A stretch of 64,000 bases of DNA from Progne subis subis (GCA_022316685.1 JAKJHU010000030.1:7714860-7778859); one strand, 5' to 3'. Positions 48,220 through 62,682 are shown, numbered from the stretch's first letter. Notes: generated by a model from the letters alone, not told the origin. Translations and numbers: made by a program.

Positions 48220-51200
48220 AATACTAGCCTTTATTATAAAAGGTGCCTTTGAAGTCTGTCCAATGAAGAAGGCCAGCATCACTGCTGAGGGAATTCTGCT
48301 TCTGTCAATGGAGTTTCGCTTCCGCTTGTAACATTCAGGTAATTTCCTTGTAGTTCTCAGTCTATTCTCACTCTTTTCACTTCAGAATATGTTTTTACTA
48401 CACATCAGCTAAGAAGTGGAAGAGGTTGATTACTGGTTTTTTGTTTGGTTGGGGTTTTTTTGGTTTTGTTTTAATAAATTACTTGCTATACCTTTAAAAA
48501 ACATGAATTCCATTCAAATTACCTTTCGGACGTATTTACTTTTCCTATTCATAATCTAGGAGACTTGTACCTTTTCTGAAATGCCAGGCCCACTAACTAT
48601 GTTATTTACTTTATGAATTCAATAGGCACTTCTGGGGAGGTAAATTCTTGACATATACACATATTATTTTGAGAATTAAGCTTAGCACCTAGTCAACATT
48701 CAAAAGGACGATAATTCTTCATTTGTCTTTTACTAAGAGATCATAAACCAGACATTCATGACAAAACTTTCTCTTCTGTTCCATTAGTTTTCTGAGGTAA
48801 GTAAGTTTAGGCCAAATGTTTTAGTAAGGTATATTATTATGCAGTCCAGGAGACAGCCAAAGAAAAAAATAATAGGAAAACAAAAACAAATTTATGGTTA
48901 AATATGCTTTCTCACTGAATTTTACATTCCTTTATCCTGTGGGTAGGACTACCTAAGCAGTTATCAAAGTTATGCAAGTTAAATTATTTTTAACACAATA
49001 GAAATTCAATAAAATTTTCTTCTACTGGAATAAAAGACAATGTTTTTTGACTAGGCACCTTTTGTGACATTTAGCTTGAAACATAATTTTCCAGTGGACC
49101 AATATACTTCCTGAATTAGTTCATTTGAACTTGCTTACTTTGATTACATTATCTATTGCTTAACATAATTTGTAATATATGTGTTCGTTTTGGGGTTGGG
49201 GAGTTTTTGAGTATATGACTATCTACTTTAGCACTACAAATCTTGTCCATAAATAATTTTTCTGACGTGGCAGCTTAGAAAGTACTTCATTATACTATTC
49301 ACTGTGTTACAAATGTGTTGTTTGACAGTGACAGCAATGTGCTTTATAAATAATAGCTCTAAAACAAATAATACTGTAAGCAGCATGAGGAATGACCACT
49401 TTAAAGAAAACAATAAACACAAAACCTTTTATGACCTTTTCTAAGAATAATTTGATCTCTATCTATCTTTATTTCATCTCTATTTGTTATCTGCTACAGG
49501 TGAAGTACTTTTACAGTTCTGGAGATAATCATGCAATATCTCTGTGATTAATCAGGCCTTCACTTCTATGTTTTTATTTCCTCTATTTTGTTGGGGAAAG
49601 GTAAAAGCTTCATGCATTTATCTACATTTTAATTTGGAGATTACTTCATATTTAAAGAGTTATTTTAATATTCACCATAATGAACAACGCTTTCCTTTGG
49701 AAAGCTAGAAGTCTGAAGGTGTTTCTATTTTAGAAAATCCATAGAAATTTACTGGCAGATGTTGCCAAGGTTTTTGCCCCTGTCTAAATTATAGAAATAT
49801 ACACAGACAAAGTGACAAGTGTGTTTAGCCACAGACATAGGCCAAAATAGAGACATGTGAGTCCCCATGGTACCCTGCATTTGACTCTCTGTAGGCTTTG
49901 TGACCTATTAGAATGTCTGTTTGAAGGATTACATGAAACTGAAACTGAATCACTCACACTGGGAGAGAAGTGTGTGGTATTTTGGAAACTGAACTGACAA
50001 ACAATTCCAAGTTTTACAGGTGGCCCTCATCCCAAAACTGGTCTGTACCAAAACTGACACTGAAAATGGGATCTGGATTTTCTATTTAGGTTCATCTATA
50101 TATTTTTTTAAATATTGTAGTTACTCTTACCTTTTCAGTAGGTTTTCTTTTGAGGTTTTTTTCGTTGGTTGGTTTGGTCTGGTTGGTTTGGTTTATTATT
50201 TCTCTTTCCCATTTGCTTTTAATTTTTTCAGAAATTCTCCTAATATAAACCTAGGCACAGTAGAAGCACCAAAGCAGATTTCTTATGGTTTTCATCTAGT
50301 TCTGGGGACTTTGTTAGCTCCTTAGTCTGTTTAACTGAAAAAAACCAGTTTCTGTTCAGGCCTGTAGCTCTATACTACCCAACTATATTATTCATAGGCA
50401 CCTAGAAGGAAAACTTCAGACAGTGTCCCAATTTATTTAAATTAATCTAAAAATAAGTCTTCTCATATGATTATGTCATTACTGGAATAAATGTATCTCA
50501 TGTTCTGCAATCAAAAAGCAATCAAAAACCAAAGATTGGTTTCAAATTAATTGGTTTAGCTATATTATATTTTTCACTTTCACTAACTGGAAAGTCCTCG
50601 GTACTATGACTTTTGAGAAAAAGAAAATAATTTTCCTATCTGTGACTTATCCTAGGAAAGAATTTACACATGGTTGGATGGTTGGATGGATGGATAGATA
50701 GACAATTTTTAAAATATTATGGCATAAATTTAAGGTAAAATATAGTGACTTACATTTTTAATTTAGGAAAATCTGACAAAGGTACTTAAGGCCATTCTCA
50801 AAATTCCACAGGATTTAGACATTGCAATTCCTCTCGAGTCTGTTCATGCAGATAAAGTTGCTCATCTTAGACCATCTCGCTTTCAAGACTTGATGCCTCA
50901 CTTAGGTTGTGCTTTCTGTCAAAGATGAGTGTCCCTATTAGAGACCCAAAGTTCTTAAGAGGACTCATCCTTTCCTATCTCTACAGCTTTCTAATAATTA
51001 AAAAATATTTATCAATCTCAATGATATCTAGTAACATTTACCTAAATTACTCAAGTCCTCTCTTTTATCAGTGGAAAATACTTCTCAGTGTTACTGGCTG
51101 TTCCTTTTCTCCCTATCATTAATTATTTTGTGCATATCCATAACAGCATTCCACATATCTTCTTTCTCACCTAATAGTTCTGTATGTTACAGCTTTCTCT

Positions 51201-51394
51201 CCTCATATGAAAATTGTTTCAGGACTCTAATTTTTCCACTGTCCTCTTCTTTTCTGGACCATTTCCATTTCTGCTATATCGCTTATGAAATTAGATGACT
51301 GAGATTTACCAAAGTATAAGACAGAGGAGGTGCCACTGATTTACGTATCACTTTTTGTTATTCTCTATTTCCCAAGAAACACCAGTTCTCACAG

Positions 51395-51397
<3 letters not shown>

Positions 51398-51435
<38 letters not shown>
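51398..51435. repeat. Poly-T tract, T38
   Basis: This is an uninterrupted run of 38 T on the plus strand, the longest homopolymer in the window. It is A38 on the ANGPT1 sense strand. There is no identifiable retrotransposon body next to it. Its length may be uncertain because of sequencing slippage. Confidence 0.9.
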
Positions 51436-51437
<2 letters not shown>

Positions 51438-53799
51438 CATTAATGCACACATCAAGATTTGTGTAAGACTACCCAAACTTCATATTTTGGTGTGAATTTG
51501 GAGTACCTACAGTAGTATTTTCCAACATGCATACATTTCTACCCTCAACATATGTTTGCACAGACTGAAGTTGATATTAATTTTTGGTACAACCTTTAGT
51601 ACTTAGTCTTCATTAGAGTGGTCTGGTGCTCCAGGAAAATATTAACTTGAGCAATCTGGCTACTTCTTCAGCTGTGAATGTATCCACCGAAGATATTGGT
51701 TAGTTAGATTTATCAGACAATAAGGAAGAAACATTTTTTTAATTTAATATTTCTTTTTAAGTTATTTTCCTCAAAGAATAAATGCATCCAAGGAAAAGTC
51801 TGAATATGACAATACACAAAAGGTAATGGAGTCCAGAATCAAGGGCTTAGTTAGGTTATTGAAGTTATATTTAGGCATTTAACTGTGCTAAGCATCATTT
51901 ACTTCCACAGTTCCTCAGACGTTAGAAAGACTGTTGAAAACTCAAGTTTTCAGGCACCTGAATTTGTATCCCGGAGCCCAGTTTGAAACACCTACCTCTG
52001 TATTCCTCATTCAATGTTTTTATAAGAAGCAGCTGAGGAAACTAAGTTTAGGGAAAATGTTGGTTTGTTTGTTGTTTTTTTCTTTGAATCATATTCAGGA
52101 CTGTTAGAAAATCTTAAGCTAAAAGGAACTTGCTATATATCTCTGTATGAGAATAATATATCTTTCATTTTTATCTCGATTTTAAAATACTCCTGAGCTT
52201 TATTAGAACACTCTGGACACAGCTTTGCCAGGTTTCTTTGCCAAAAGGCCATAAAACATAGTAAAGGATTTGCATTGCATCACAATGTTTCTCTGTTGAT
52301 ATGAGAACAGCCTACCATGAAACATGTTATTTTATTCAAAATGCTAGGGAGCTATATAACAGAATGAGCAGAAGGGAACATTTAAAATGAACATGAGAGG
52401 GGGAATTTTTTTTTTTTTTAAAGTAGTCTATCAACACTGGCCCAAGCAGGCAACACTTCCAAAGTAAGAGATGTAATCCTCATGACTGGAGTAGTTTATA
52501 TTTAAGCCACACAAGTTGCATGGGAATATATAGCAGAGAGAAAACCCACATTGCCTTGAGTTGAATAGTTTGACTGATCTAGTATGTCATCTGCCTCTTA
52601 GAGAGAGCACTGAATAATGATGCAGGTGGCAAGTTTTCAGTTGGGGGGAATGAGGTAGTTGTTTGCTGGTTTCATTTCAGTATTTTGGTTTTTATTTTTT
52701 CGTTTATGCTACTTGGAGCTCTAGAATGACAATAATCTATTATGCTGGGATTTTCAGACTTCTGCTATATCTCAGAGAACATTTTGATCCATGCTTCCAC
52801 AATTGCTAAAGGATGATCACGACTCACACATCTACAGTTGCTCTCTGTGTTTATCCTGTATCTTTCTCAGAAGGATTTTTATGATGTCATTTCTGTATGA
52901 CTTTGCCTTGTTCTTTATTACATAATATACTCTTCCAAGTGTACCATTTCTATTTTTCACAGTGGTCTCCACCCATCGCCCTCAACCTGTTGAAAGAAAT
53001 TTCTTTTTTGAGACATTCTGCAGTGTCTTTGGCATTTGAAAATTGAAATTCTATCTGAATTTCTGTCTCTGTTTCTGTAAGAAAACTGTTTAATAAGAAA
53101 GACATATTTGAGGAAAATTGTCTTATATAGTCTTTGCTGAGCTCTTCTTTCAAAGTATATTAGTTTCTACCTGTTTTTTTGAAGCACTCAGGAACAAACA
53201 AAATGCAGCAAGACAGTACAAAGAAAAATTATCCCTTATTAAAAATAAAATCTATTTCAAAAGATGAGATTCATCTTTTGGATGTCTACCTAAAGCACCA
53301 TAAGAGCCTATATCCAAAATCATCAATGTTATAACCCATACACATGTAAAAAATTCTGAATTACTTTCCTTTGGTTAGCAGACTCTTCTCTCCATTGACT
53401 GAAAAAGAAGTCAAAAGTAGATGAGGTACAGACATCCGTAAAGTTAGAATCCATGGTTGGTTGGCTTGCTTCCAGGAGAAGGAGACAGATACTCATGGAA
53501 ACAAATCAGTATTGCTAGTGCAAAGGCAATGTAATTATGGTGTATAGCTGCTATCATCAAGATATAAAAACAATGACATTAAATTCAAAGAATCAAATAT
53601 GGCTCTTGGTACAAGGATCAGCCTCAGCACTGTCTGAATTTTACTTGATTTTTGGGTTCTCATCAGCTCTCTTCTCCTCAATTATAATGTCTTTTTCTTT
53701 CTTGGAATAAGACCATGAAGTTTCGCTTTTCCAATAAGTCAGGCTTAAGTCATGAGAAATTTCCTAGTACTTCTGATGTTTATAATGCCACTTTCTTAC

Positions 53800-54032
53800 C
53801 TCCTTCCTTGGAGCAGAGGGTGATCAGGGTGTGAACTGTATCCATCAATTCAAGCTGTTGTTTCTGCAGGACACTGTTATTGCTTGTTGCCTTATTTAAC
53901 TGCTTCTCTAGTTCCTGGATTATGAAGCTTTGTCGTGTGACTAAGCTTTGTAGGTTCTCTTTTTCCTCCTTCAAAGTGGCCAGCTCCTCTTTGTGCCTTT
54001 CTTCCATTTCTAGAATTTTGTGCTCAAGTAAA
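53800..54032 (-). CDS. ANGPT1: ANGPT1 exon 4 (end of coiled coil)
   Basis: The exon is 233 bp. The first base completes the split Ser codon from exon 3 and the last base (G) is the first base of the next Val codon. It encodes LLEHKILEMEERHKEELATL, then further coiled coil to LELMDTVHTLITLCSKEG, about human residues 192-269. Acceptor is CCTTTTAG and donor is GGAG|GTAAGA. Known: this is the distal part of the coiled coil plus a Cys (human Cys265) involved in disulfide-linked oligomers; that Cys is present. An NNS sequon, equivalent to human Asn243, is present. Differences from human are conservative (SFIIQ for TYIIQ, TLITLCS for NLVNLCT). In mammals this exon boundary is where the one-glycine isoform difference arises; here only one obvious donor is seen. 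Confidence 0.97.
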
Positions 54033-57000
54033 CTAAAAGGAAATAAAACAGTTAGTAGATATATACAGAAACCAGAACACTTTTTTCAGTGTATATTTCA
54101 CTATCTAAATCAATAATTCTAAAATATGTCACATCTAGTAATTCAGCCCATTGAGTTTTCCTGCCAAGTAGTCAACCATAACTCATGTCTAAGACTGCAG
54201 TTTATGATGTTTGCATGTTGTAGTGCTTAAAGGACATGGAACTGCATATGTAGATATTACTCTGATCTACAAGTATTCCTACGCACAAACATAAGGGAAG
54301 AAAAACATTTGAACGCAAAAGCTCAGGCAGAAAAGCCTGAGATAGGCAGAGGAAGAGGCAGAAGAGCAGGGCATTGAAGAGGACATGGTTAGCAACATGA
54401 ATAGGTCAATATGACAAAACAAAAACCAGGGCAAAATGCAGAAGAGCTTGTGAAGGCCCTTGTCACCAAGTGGAAGATAAGCATTATAAATTATGGAGGA
54501 TCATCAAGGTGCATGGAACCCATAGTAAATACACCTTTTAATGGGGTGTGTGAAGCTGGGTTAAAATTTCACACCAGATGAGCAGTACCTGCTTTCACAT
54601 TAAGAATAGTACTGTTTTCCCAAAAGGTAAATCAGCAACTTGCATTTTAATGTAGGACTCCCTTGTTTCCCTCAAGTTTACATACATATCCCACTAACAC
54701 TCCCCAGGCATGTTTGTTTTTTTTCCACAAAAGGCTTCTCAGGCAGAAAACTGTTAGACATCATGTTATGTGACCTGCTTACATCAATTTTTGTAAAGAA
54801 TTTTGTTCATGTATAGAAACACTTTCTCTGGATTAATATTCCTTTTCTAGTATCCTTCTGCCCTTTCATGGAAGTGTTCAATTTACCAAGATCAAAGGCA
54901 TATCAGATTACATCTAGAAAAATAATGGTGTTGTAGACTTAAAGGACAGCTAATATCTGTCAACCATGAACAAGAAGCTTTTCCAGGACAGTGCTTTGGT
55001 GCTGTGGTGGGAATTTAACAGAAAAGATAAATTAATTCAATCTCACTGCTACTTTCTCTATGAGGTTTCTGTTGTATACCGAAAAGTTGTGTTTCTCATG
55101 CCCACAAACCAAGTGGTCATTAAAAACTTGCCAACAAACTGCTTCCTGCTCAAGTCAGTCTTCAGTTTTATTTGTTTGCACTCTCCCTCTACCTTTGTTT
55201 TTTACTTCTGGATAATAGATCAGTGGCAAAATGCCTGCATAATTTTAGGTCATTAAACCTAACAGAGGAATGTAATAAAATCCATATGGAGTTGCTTCTA
55301 TTCTATATCATGGAGCGTTAATATGAGCTGTTAGAGATGATAACAATGCAAAGATTAAATTCAGGCACCAAAATTTGCTGTTCAAGCTAGAGATAAATTT
55401 AATTTTTTTAAGTTGTAATTATTTTTTAATGAAATATTACAAATGTGGAAATTACAAAGATCCTGAAGAAAACATACTTTGTAATATTAATATGTCTAGT
55501 TCTGTGAAAACCAGAAGCATCTGGGTAAAGGGAGCAAAAAAGAAAATATGTGAGGGGAGATACATTTTTGTAGAGTCCAAAAAAAACAACGGACAATATA
55601 TCTCATTTTATAAGTCTCCTTAATTAGAAACAAAATAGCAATACTTAGTGGAATGAAATACAATGGTAGAAGGTTACACCCTGAAAAAATATGGATTTTG
55701 AAGCCAAAGACTATAAATTATTTTAGCACATTATCGGACCTGTGGCTGATTTTTCATCACTTAAATATTAACATTAAATATCATGGTTTAGATTCACATG
55801 GATTTTTTTGAGAATATGTACATGGTAGCCTTTGAACTTTCTTACACAGAAAGTCAGATGCAGTTTAGTTTGGCAGAAGCTGTTGAAAAATCTTCAAATA
55901 GATTTTGTTCTAGTCATAAAATATTGTCAAAGAAACCCACTTCCTTTTGAAATTTATCAGTTCTATTCACAGAATTATTCTATTCACTGATAATTTTTCA
56001 CAGAAATTATTGAAGTACTGATTGTGACTCTAGATTTTAACTTTTCTGATAGACTAGTTACATCAATGCACTTGGGATAGGAAAAGGGTGGCCTGATCAC
56101 AGTCTGTAATTGAATGGGTGCTAGGTAGGGCCACATCCCAGTCTGATATCTTACAGTCCCCCTAAACATGGTGTATTTTCAGTGCAAGAGAAGATGTCAT
56201 TCAGGAAGATAGAATATAACTTTATAGTAAGTAAAGACAAGAAAGTTTCCTTTATCCATATAGTACAGTACAATATATTTCCTTAATTCCACAGTATCCT
56301 ATCTGCAAATCCACAACTAAATAATTTCCATATCTGAATGATTTCATGTCAAAGAAAGAGCCTTTGATAGTCACAATTTATGCACTGCGTTATTTGTTTC
56401 CCACTGTGGCATTCCTAAGGCCGTAGCAAATGAATCCAGGGGGATGACAATCTTATTTGTGGCTGCACTGACCATGTCGAGCAAGAAAAGAGAAGCTGAC
56501 AATGTTTAAAGCTCCACAGTCTGGCATCTACAGAGACAAACAGGAAGCAGATGTTTTATGGCTTTAATAATAATACATCCTAATATTTCTGAGTGGTGTG
56601 TCAACATGTGGTGGAAAGATGGAAGTGTCATAGCACTTGCTTCCTTTAGTTTTCTACATAGATTAAAAATCCTGTAATTATAAGCTGCAAATCTATGTTA
56701 TTGTCAGGAATGCATATATATTTACGCAATTAGCTTTCTATATCCATAAATCTATATCAGATAAAAGTCCTGAGGATGGGACAACTCCCTGTATTCCTGG
56801 GAGAAGTCCAAAACATTTATATTTGTTTTACTATGAAACAATGAGAAAACTCTGGTCAAATTTCCAAATGAACAAAAGCAAAATCTTCACACAGATTGGG
56901 GATTTCTGAACTGGTGTGTTCCAAAAGGAAGAAATCCTTCAATAGTATGAGAAAAGCTCCTCTTAAGGCTTTTGACTCCAATATGGCCAGAATTATTCAT

Positions 57001-60000
57001 TTGTATTGTTATATTAATATTTGTTATTAATCATTTAAATAATAAAAAAATGCAAGGAAGTCTAAAAAATCTTGAAACAGATTGAAAGTGATTAAAAAGA
57101 TATTTAGGGTTTCTTTAACTGTACCAAGTCCACTTGGTTGCCTCTTTTTTGTAACATCAGACAAAACTGACAATTACCGTTAAGAAATAACTTTGCTGAG
57201 TGCTTGGAAAAGATATTTTCTCAAATTTTTAAAGAACCATTGTGAAGACACAGTTAAAATTAAAATATATTTAATAATTTTCATTAATGGCTATTGCCAA
57301 CACAAAATATTTACAAAAAGAGAAAGAAGGCTGTCTCTACAGGAATAAGTCAAACATCCTTCAAAAGGCTGACTGAAGCATTCCTTTATAACACTTTCCA
57401 ATAAAATGTTATAGCTCTTTTTAGCAGTAAGTTTCCTGTATTAATTTTCATATATATATTAAATTCCTATATAATTCCTATATGTTCGAAAATTCTAAAT
57501 TTTTGAAAATACTACTTATCTACACATACAAAATATTCAGAGGAATATGTTACACAATAAAAATAAATCACCATTCACCAAACGCATCATAATATATTTA
57601 TACATATGTTTATTTATGGAGATGCACACATAAGCACATATATATGTGTTTTCTATAATTGGAGCCTTCAATTTGGGGAAATAAATCAGGCATTTGGGGA
57701 ACAGAACAAAGTTGTGAATAAAATGCTTTTATTATGATTAAATACCAACATTACCCATTGAACAATGACACTTCGGAGTCATTATCTAGGAGAATATTAA
57801 TTTAAAACCAAACACACACACATGCAGATCCCAAACCCAAACAAATTTAATTTTTCTAAAGGTTAGCTATGTCCCAATGTCTAATGTAGTGGTTTTGATG
57901 GGGCTAGAAATCTGTTTTCAATGGTACAAATGGCATCTTTTCTTTGTTAAGATATAAGCCTGGGGAATGACTCAGTGCAACATCCTCAGTGCAATTGTGC
58001 TACATCCAGTTGATTCAGAAAAAAAAAAACTCTACTAATGCTGGAGAGGGTAGAATGCTCATCATGAAGTCAAAGAATGACTTCTAGTGAAAGCTGTTGT
58101 CATTTTGAAAGGTGATAAAGCAGAACATGTAGGAAACACTCTGTCCAAGGGGGAAAGAAAGTCTGATTTAGACAATCTGCCTTATAAAGTAGTTTAATCT
58201 CAAATCCATTCCAGACCACAGAAGTTAAAGAGATTTTTTTAATAATATTTGTTATCAGAATCCTCAGTTTAGAGTGAGAACAGGATATAGACCAGACCTT
58301 GAAGATGGACATTTTTTGCATTAAAATAATCTTTTTTAAAATTATGATTTATTGAATATACATATAAAACATATACTTTGTTGAGCTATTCAATAATTAA
58401 AGACAAGTAATGCCACACCAGGAAAAAAAAGTTATTTAGCCATATATATGTAGGTTTCTTTTATTATATGGATGGGAAGACATAGGTAGAGGATTTCAAT
58501 GTTTCTTTTTGCATGCAAGAACATTATTTTACCAAAGAAAGCATGAGACAGCTTTGCATTTTGTACCTCCTTTTAGGTGTGTGAAATATTCCCTATGCTG
58601 TTAGGTTCTGACCACTCATACTGCCTTGCAAGTCTGATACTATCTGATCAGGTTGAGGAAATATGAATATATGTGTCCCCAGATTTCTCAAGGCCAGTAA
58701 AGAGTCACTTTGCACCATTAAGCCTACTTTTTATACCAGTGACAAGATAATTCCATTGATATCACACAAGTGAAGTGTAAAATTGGGATTTATCTTTTTT
58801 TAGTATATGCACAACCTTCAAATAAAACTTGTCAGACATATTGTTTCCTCATCTTTCACACAATGAGACAGACATTCAAGAACCATTCTTGAGTCCTTGC
58901 TTTTTATAGCATACAACAATTCTTGTACTGAACGTGTTAATCCAGTGTTATTTTCTGGAAATTCAAGCAAGATTTTACATTTAAATTTCACTTCCACTAC
59001 TTGTTGATGGAGGATCCAGAATTCCATTATATTTTTCCTCATTTGTTTCATTTTAGCAAATAGAAAGTTTTTTTACGCTTGCATATTGAAACAAACAGCA
59101 CACTATAAATTAAATACAGCTGGTACACTCTGGGGAAAAGTGGGTTCATAAGGCACTTAAGAAGAGAAATCTTTCAAGAATAATTCAAAGTAGCATTTAG
59201 AAAGCTCTTGTGGGAAAAAAAATGGCAATGGAAGAAACCATCATTTACATTATAGTGGGTGGGAACCCACAAAACCAAATTATTTATGGCATGAGAACAC
59301 TCAATAGACATGTGATTGTAAGGCAAATGTGATTCTACTTATGCCATGGAATATCTTCCATTTCAGTGGAATATAAAGAAAAAAATTGGCCTCTCTTCCA
59401 AGCAGAGACAGGCAGTAAAGAGAAAGGCCAAGAATAGACATATTTCTAGTCCAAAGAACATGCACTGTTCCCTTGTTGATACACAGTGTTAGTTTTATTC
59501 AAGGATAATATGCAAGTTGTTGTAGAACATCAGTGGCCAGTTATTCTTACTATAAGATTTTGCATTACTTTCATCCAAAATTTAGTTCTCTGAATGTGAA
59601 TAACATCTTAATTTTTATTTTATATAGTGGAAATTTTAGCGCAGAGAAAGAATTTATCAGCCCACAGTACACTATCTCTTTTGATTGTTTTTGCAAAAAC
59701 AATGGCTCCTACACTAGTTCCCACTGTGTTGTAAACCTTCTACAAAAGAAAGATCCTTTCCAAAAAAGCTTACAGTCCATGCACATAATGTGGATAAAAT
59801 GAACTTTCTCTATTTATTGGTGTGAATATGATATAGAGAAGGATTATGAGTACCTAACTGCAAATAGCTACTAAACACAGCCTGATGAGTAATCTGCAAA
59901 TATTGTTTAAATTTAAGCAAGCTAAAACCATTGGCATGTCCAGAAGCCTAGTATCTGCTGAGATAACAAAGATTTGTCCCATAGTCAACCTGAAGCACAC

Positions 60001-62682
60001 ATAATTAATTTCAAGTTTGGAACTTGCAAGGCCAAGACTACACAGTTCTTTTTGAGGAGTAGATGATGTTACAAGAGTGGATGATGCATATTTTAGTGTA
60101 ATTATAACACTGCCTTCTCCCTAATTTTATGAGTCCTGAGGAGACCTTAAAAGAACGCACACAGGTCTTTGCTTTGCTACAAGATGAAATTCTGTGTGCT
60201 TTTCTGTCTATAGGTATACCTATACCTCTGACAAAAACAACAAAAAATGTGCTTTTAAAAATAGCCCTTTTCTTCTGACTTTTCAAAAAATATTTTATCA
60301 TAATGTCAGCCAAGTCAAAGGTCAATTCAAGTAGGGCTTGTTTGTTTACTGACATGAAGGCTTTTTACCCTGATTCATTCCTAAGGTAAATAAATAAATC
60401 CAAATGATTAAGTATTCAAGATGCAGTCTCTTAAGCAGCCAACAAAATTTCGTTGCTAACCATATTGCAGCAGATAAAAGTATAAATACTTATATACTTA
60501 ACTAATGCTTGAATAAAGTCAATTTTTAAATAAATTTGTAAAATATGTAGAATGAACTGCCCCCTGCCAATACCCAGTCTGTCTGTGGATTACAGGAAGA
60601 GCTCACATAAGCAGTTTAGGTGAATGTTTACCTGCTTTTGAGATTGCTGAGGACAAAGTTAATCCCACACCAATTTATTCACATTTCTATTTGGTTAAGG
60701 GACATCTGTGGAGTTCAAGCATTTTTAAAGCAATACAATTTCTTCAGAATAACATTGGCTGGAATTACGGGTGACAAACGGTTTTTAGATTAAACACATT
60801 CAATTGGTTTTCATAATCAGTAGCAATAATATATTATTCAGACAGGTTTGCAACTAGACACATTTAACAAAACATTTCTTTGTAACAATATTCTCTATTT
60901 TTCATCATTACCTCTGTATTGCCTTCTTTGCCCTGAAGCCTCTTGCCCACTATGGTGCTGCTCTGCTGATGCATAATTCTGGGCAAAGTTTTTCTGCCTC
61001 AGCTGCCGATTCCTGTCCAGCAGCATGGGGTCACACTGCTCTCTTTGGAAGACTGACTGATCTCAACTAGAACAGTCCTCTACAGCTTGTATCACATGCT
61101 TCAGTGTCTGCATCATCTTAAAAGCTGTTTGCCTTATTTCAATATCAAATGCAGACAGAGGAAATAGAAACCTTAGTCCTAGTCAGGCTGACCTCTTCTT
61201 TCTGGAAGGGAGCTGAGAGTGAGGCTGAGGAGTCAAGGCACCCTGTGTCCTTCCTGCCCACACCTGTCCATTACAGAGACAGCAGTATATTGGATGTTTC
61301 AAAGAGCACAGGAAGGGGAGCAGCTTTTCCTATTGCCCTGGTGGCAGCACCCAGGGGCAGTTGCTGTGAGGAAAAGCCAGAGCTAGGCACAGCTGGTTCC
61401 ATTCAGCTGTACAGTATGAGAAGTGAGGGAAAAGGGGAGAGAAACAATGCTGCAGACTCCAGGGTCAGAGAAGGGGAAGGAAGGAGGCACGGGAGCAGAC
61501 ACAACCCTACAGCCTGTAAGAGAGCCCATGGTTGAGCATGCGTTTCTCGCGGAGGATCCTATACTGGAGTGGATTTGTCCAGAAGGAAGCTGACACCTGT
61601 GGAGAACCCATGTGGAGCATTCTTACCCTGAAGTACTCAAACCTGTAGGAAAGAACCATGCTGGAGAAGGGAAAAACATGAGGAATAGGGCGAGGCAAAG
61701 TGTTGTGCACTGTCTACAACCCCAATTCCTCATCCCCTTGTACTGCTGAGGGGGCATGTAGAAGAATCAGAAGTGAAGTTGACCCTGGGAAGAAGGGGAG
61801 GTAAAGGTGAAAGGTCTTTTTGGGTTTGTTTCTGTTTCTCACCACCCTACACTGTTATTAATTGGTAGTAAATAAGGCTGTTTTGCTCATGACAGTAACT
61901 GATGAGTGATCTCCCTGTCTTTATCTCAACTACGAGTTTTTCATCATATTTTTTCCCTGTTCTGATGATGAGGGGGAGTGAGAGAGTGTCTGGGTGGGCG
62001 TCTGGCATCCCAGACAAGGTCAGCTCACCACACATGCTCTCTGACATACTGCATTGCTAAGCCCAATGACTTCAAGTGCTGAGTCCCCGTGTCACAAAAA
62101 AGGAACACTGGAACTGCTCCCCAACTATCAATATACTGCCTAAAAGGTTGCATTGCTAAATATTTTTTTCATCAGCTTAAACATAAACCCCAAATATTTA
62201 CCATTGACTTCTTAAAATGGAGCATGGCTACAAGTGTGCTATAGATAATTGAGTACAAAAGGAGAGAGAGATCCTTCTATATGTCTTATCTTTGAATCAA
62301 TTCAAGTTAGAAAGATGAACCAATGAAGATTTTCTGTTGCACTTTAAAGTAGTTGAAAATCTTGTAATTTAATAATATTTTTCTACTTGAAAATGCTCTT
62401 AAAAGTTATCCCTATGCTTTTAGATTGGAGGAACTATGGTCATATGATTAAGTTGTCATGAAAGAGAGAAAGATGTAAATTTACAGTGAACATGAAGAGT
62501 GGTAAAAATCAGTTTACATTTATCATACAACATATAATATAGTGTAAGCTGACACCCCTGGTATTTTAGTGAGTTCATAAATCTCACCTGTGCTGTCCAC
62601 TCTACCATATTTGCTCCTTTGACAGGATATACACAGACCACTTTGTAATGAACAGAGAAAGAGACCAGCTACTCACTCTTAC
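54033..62682 (-). other. ANGPT1: ANGPT1 intron 3
   Basis: This is an 8.65-kb intron. Most of it (54.1-61.1 kb) is AT-rich sequence in which I recognise no gene, RNA or transposon. There are short A/T runs, and a short CA run near 57.82 kb. A decayed retroviral LTR lies at about 61.2-62.03 kb and is listed separately. The ORF at 58818-59051 (minus) looks mildly coding-like but matches no family I know and lacks supporting splice context. Confidence 0.85.
61200..62034 (+). mobile_element. Degraded avian endogenous retroviral LTR, antisense to ANGPT1
   Basis: This GC-richer block resembles, from memory, a common bird LTR family. Three features support that: several imperfect copies of a short GAACCATGCTGGAG-like unit (near 61527, 61605 and 61655); a block around 61810-61860 with a T-rich run and CACCACCCTACACTG; and a right end reading CTGGCATCCCAGACAAGGT, then CTCACCACA. 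The right end is near 62032-62034. The left boundary and any target-site duplication were not resolved, so the start is approximate. The expected poly(A) signal near 61868 is altered (GTAAATAAGG). No retroviral coding sequence flanks it, so it is probably a decayed solo or truncated LTR. The 128-codon ORF at 61149-61535 overlaps it and is not a gene. Confidence 0.55.

Larger units (their letters stand above)
37406..53799 (-). other. ANGPT1: ANGPT1 intron 4
   Basis: This is a 16.4-kb intron, AT-rich. It contains a T38 run at 51398-51435, T/G-rich simple sequence (48061-48219, 48436-48475, 50160-50200), a short GGAT/GGTT repeat (about 50673-50702), poly-T at 41493-41508 and 44227-44243 and poly-A at 42991-43007. 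There are AT-rich stretches with homeodomain-like ATTA cores near 41.2-41.3, 41.6-41.9 and 45.4-45.8 kb that look like possible conserved noncoding elements. A coding-like ORF flanked by splice-like sites lies at 42095-42227. A 162-codon ORF on the plus strand at 40701-41189 is unrecognised. No transposon was identified with confidence. Confidence 0.85.

Noticed and set aside
58818..59051. 77-codon minus-strand ORF in intron 3 with mildly coding-like composition
   Set aside because: No homology that I recognise and no convincing acceptor or donor. Chance is the simpler explanation.
61149..61535. 128-codon plus-strand ORF
   Set aside because: It overlaps the decayed LTR. Low-complexity charged sequence with no known domain.
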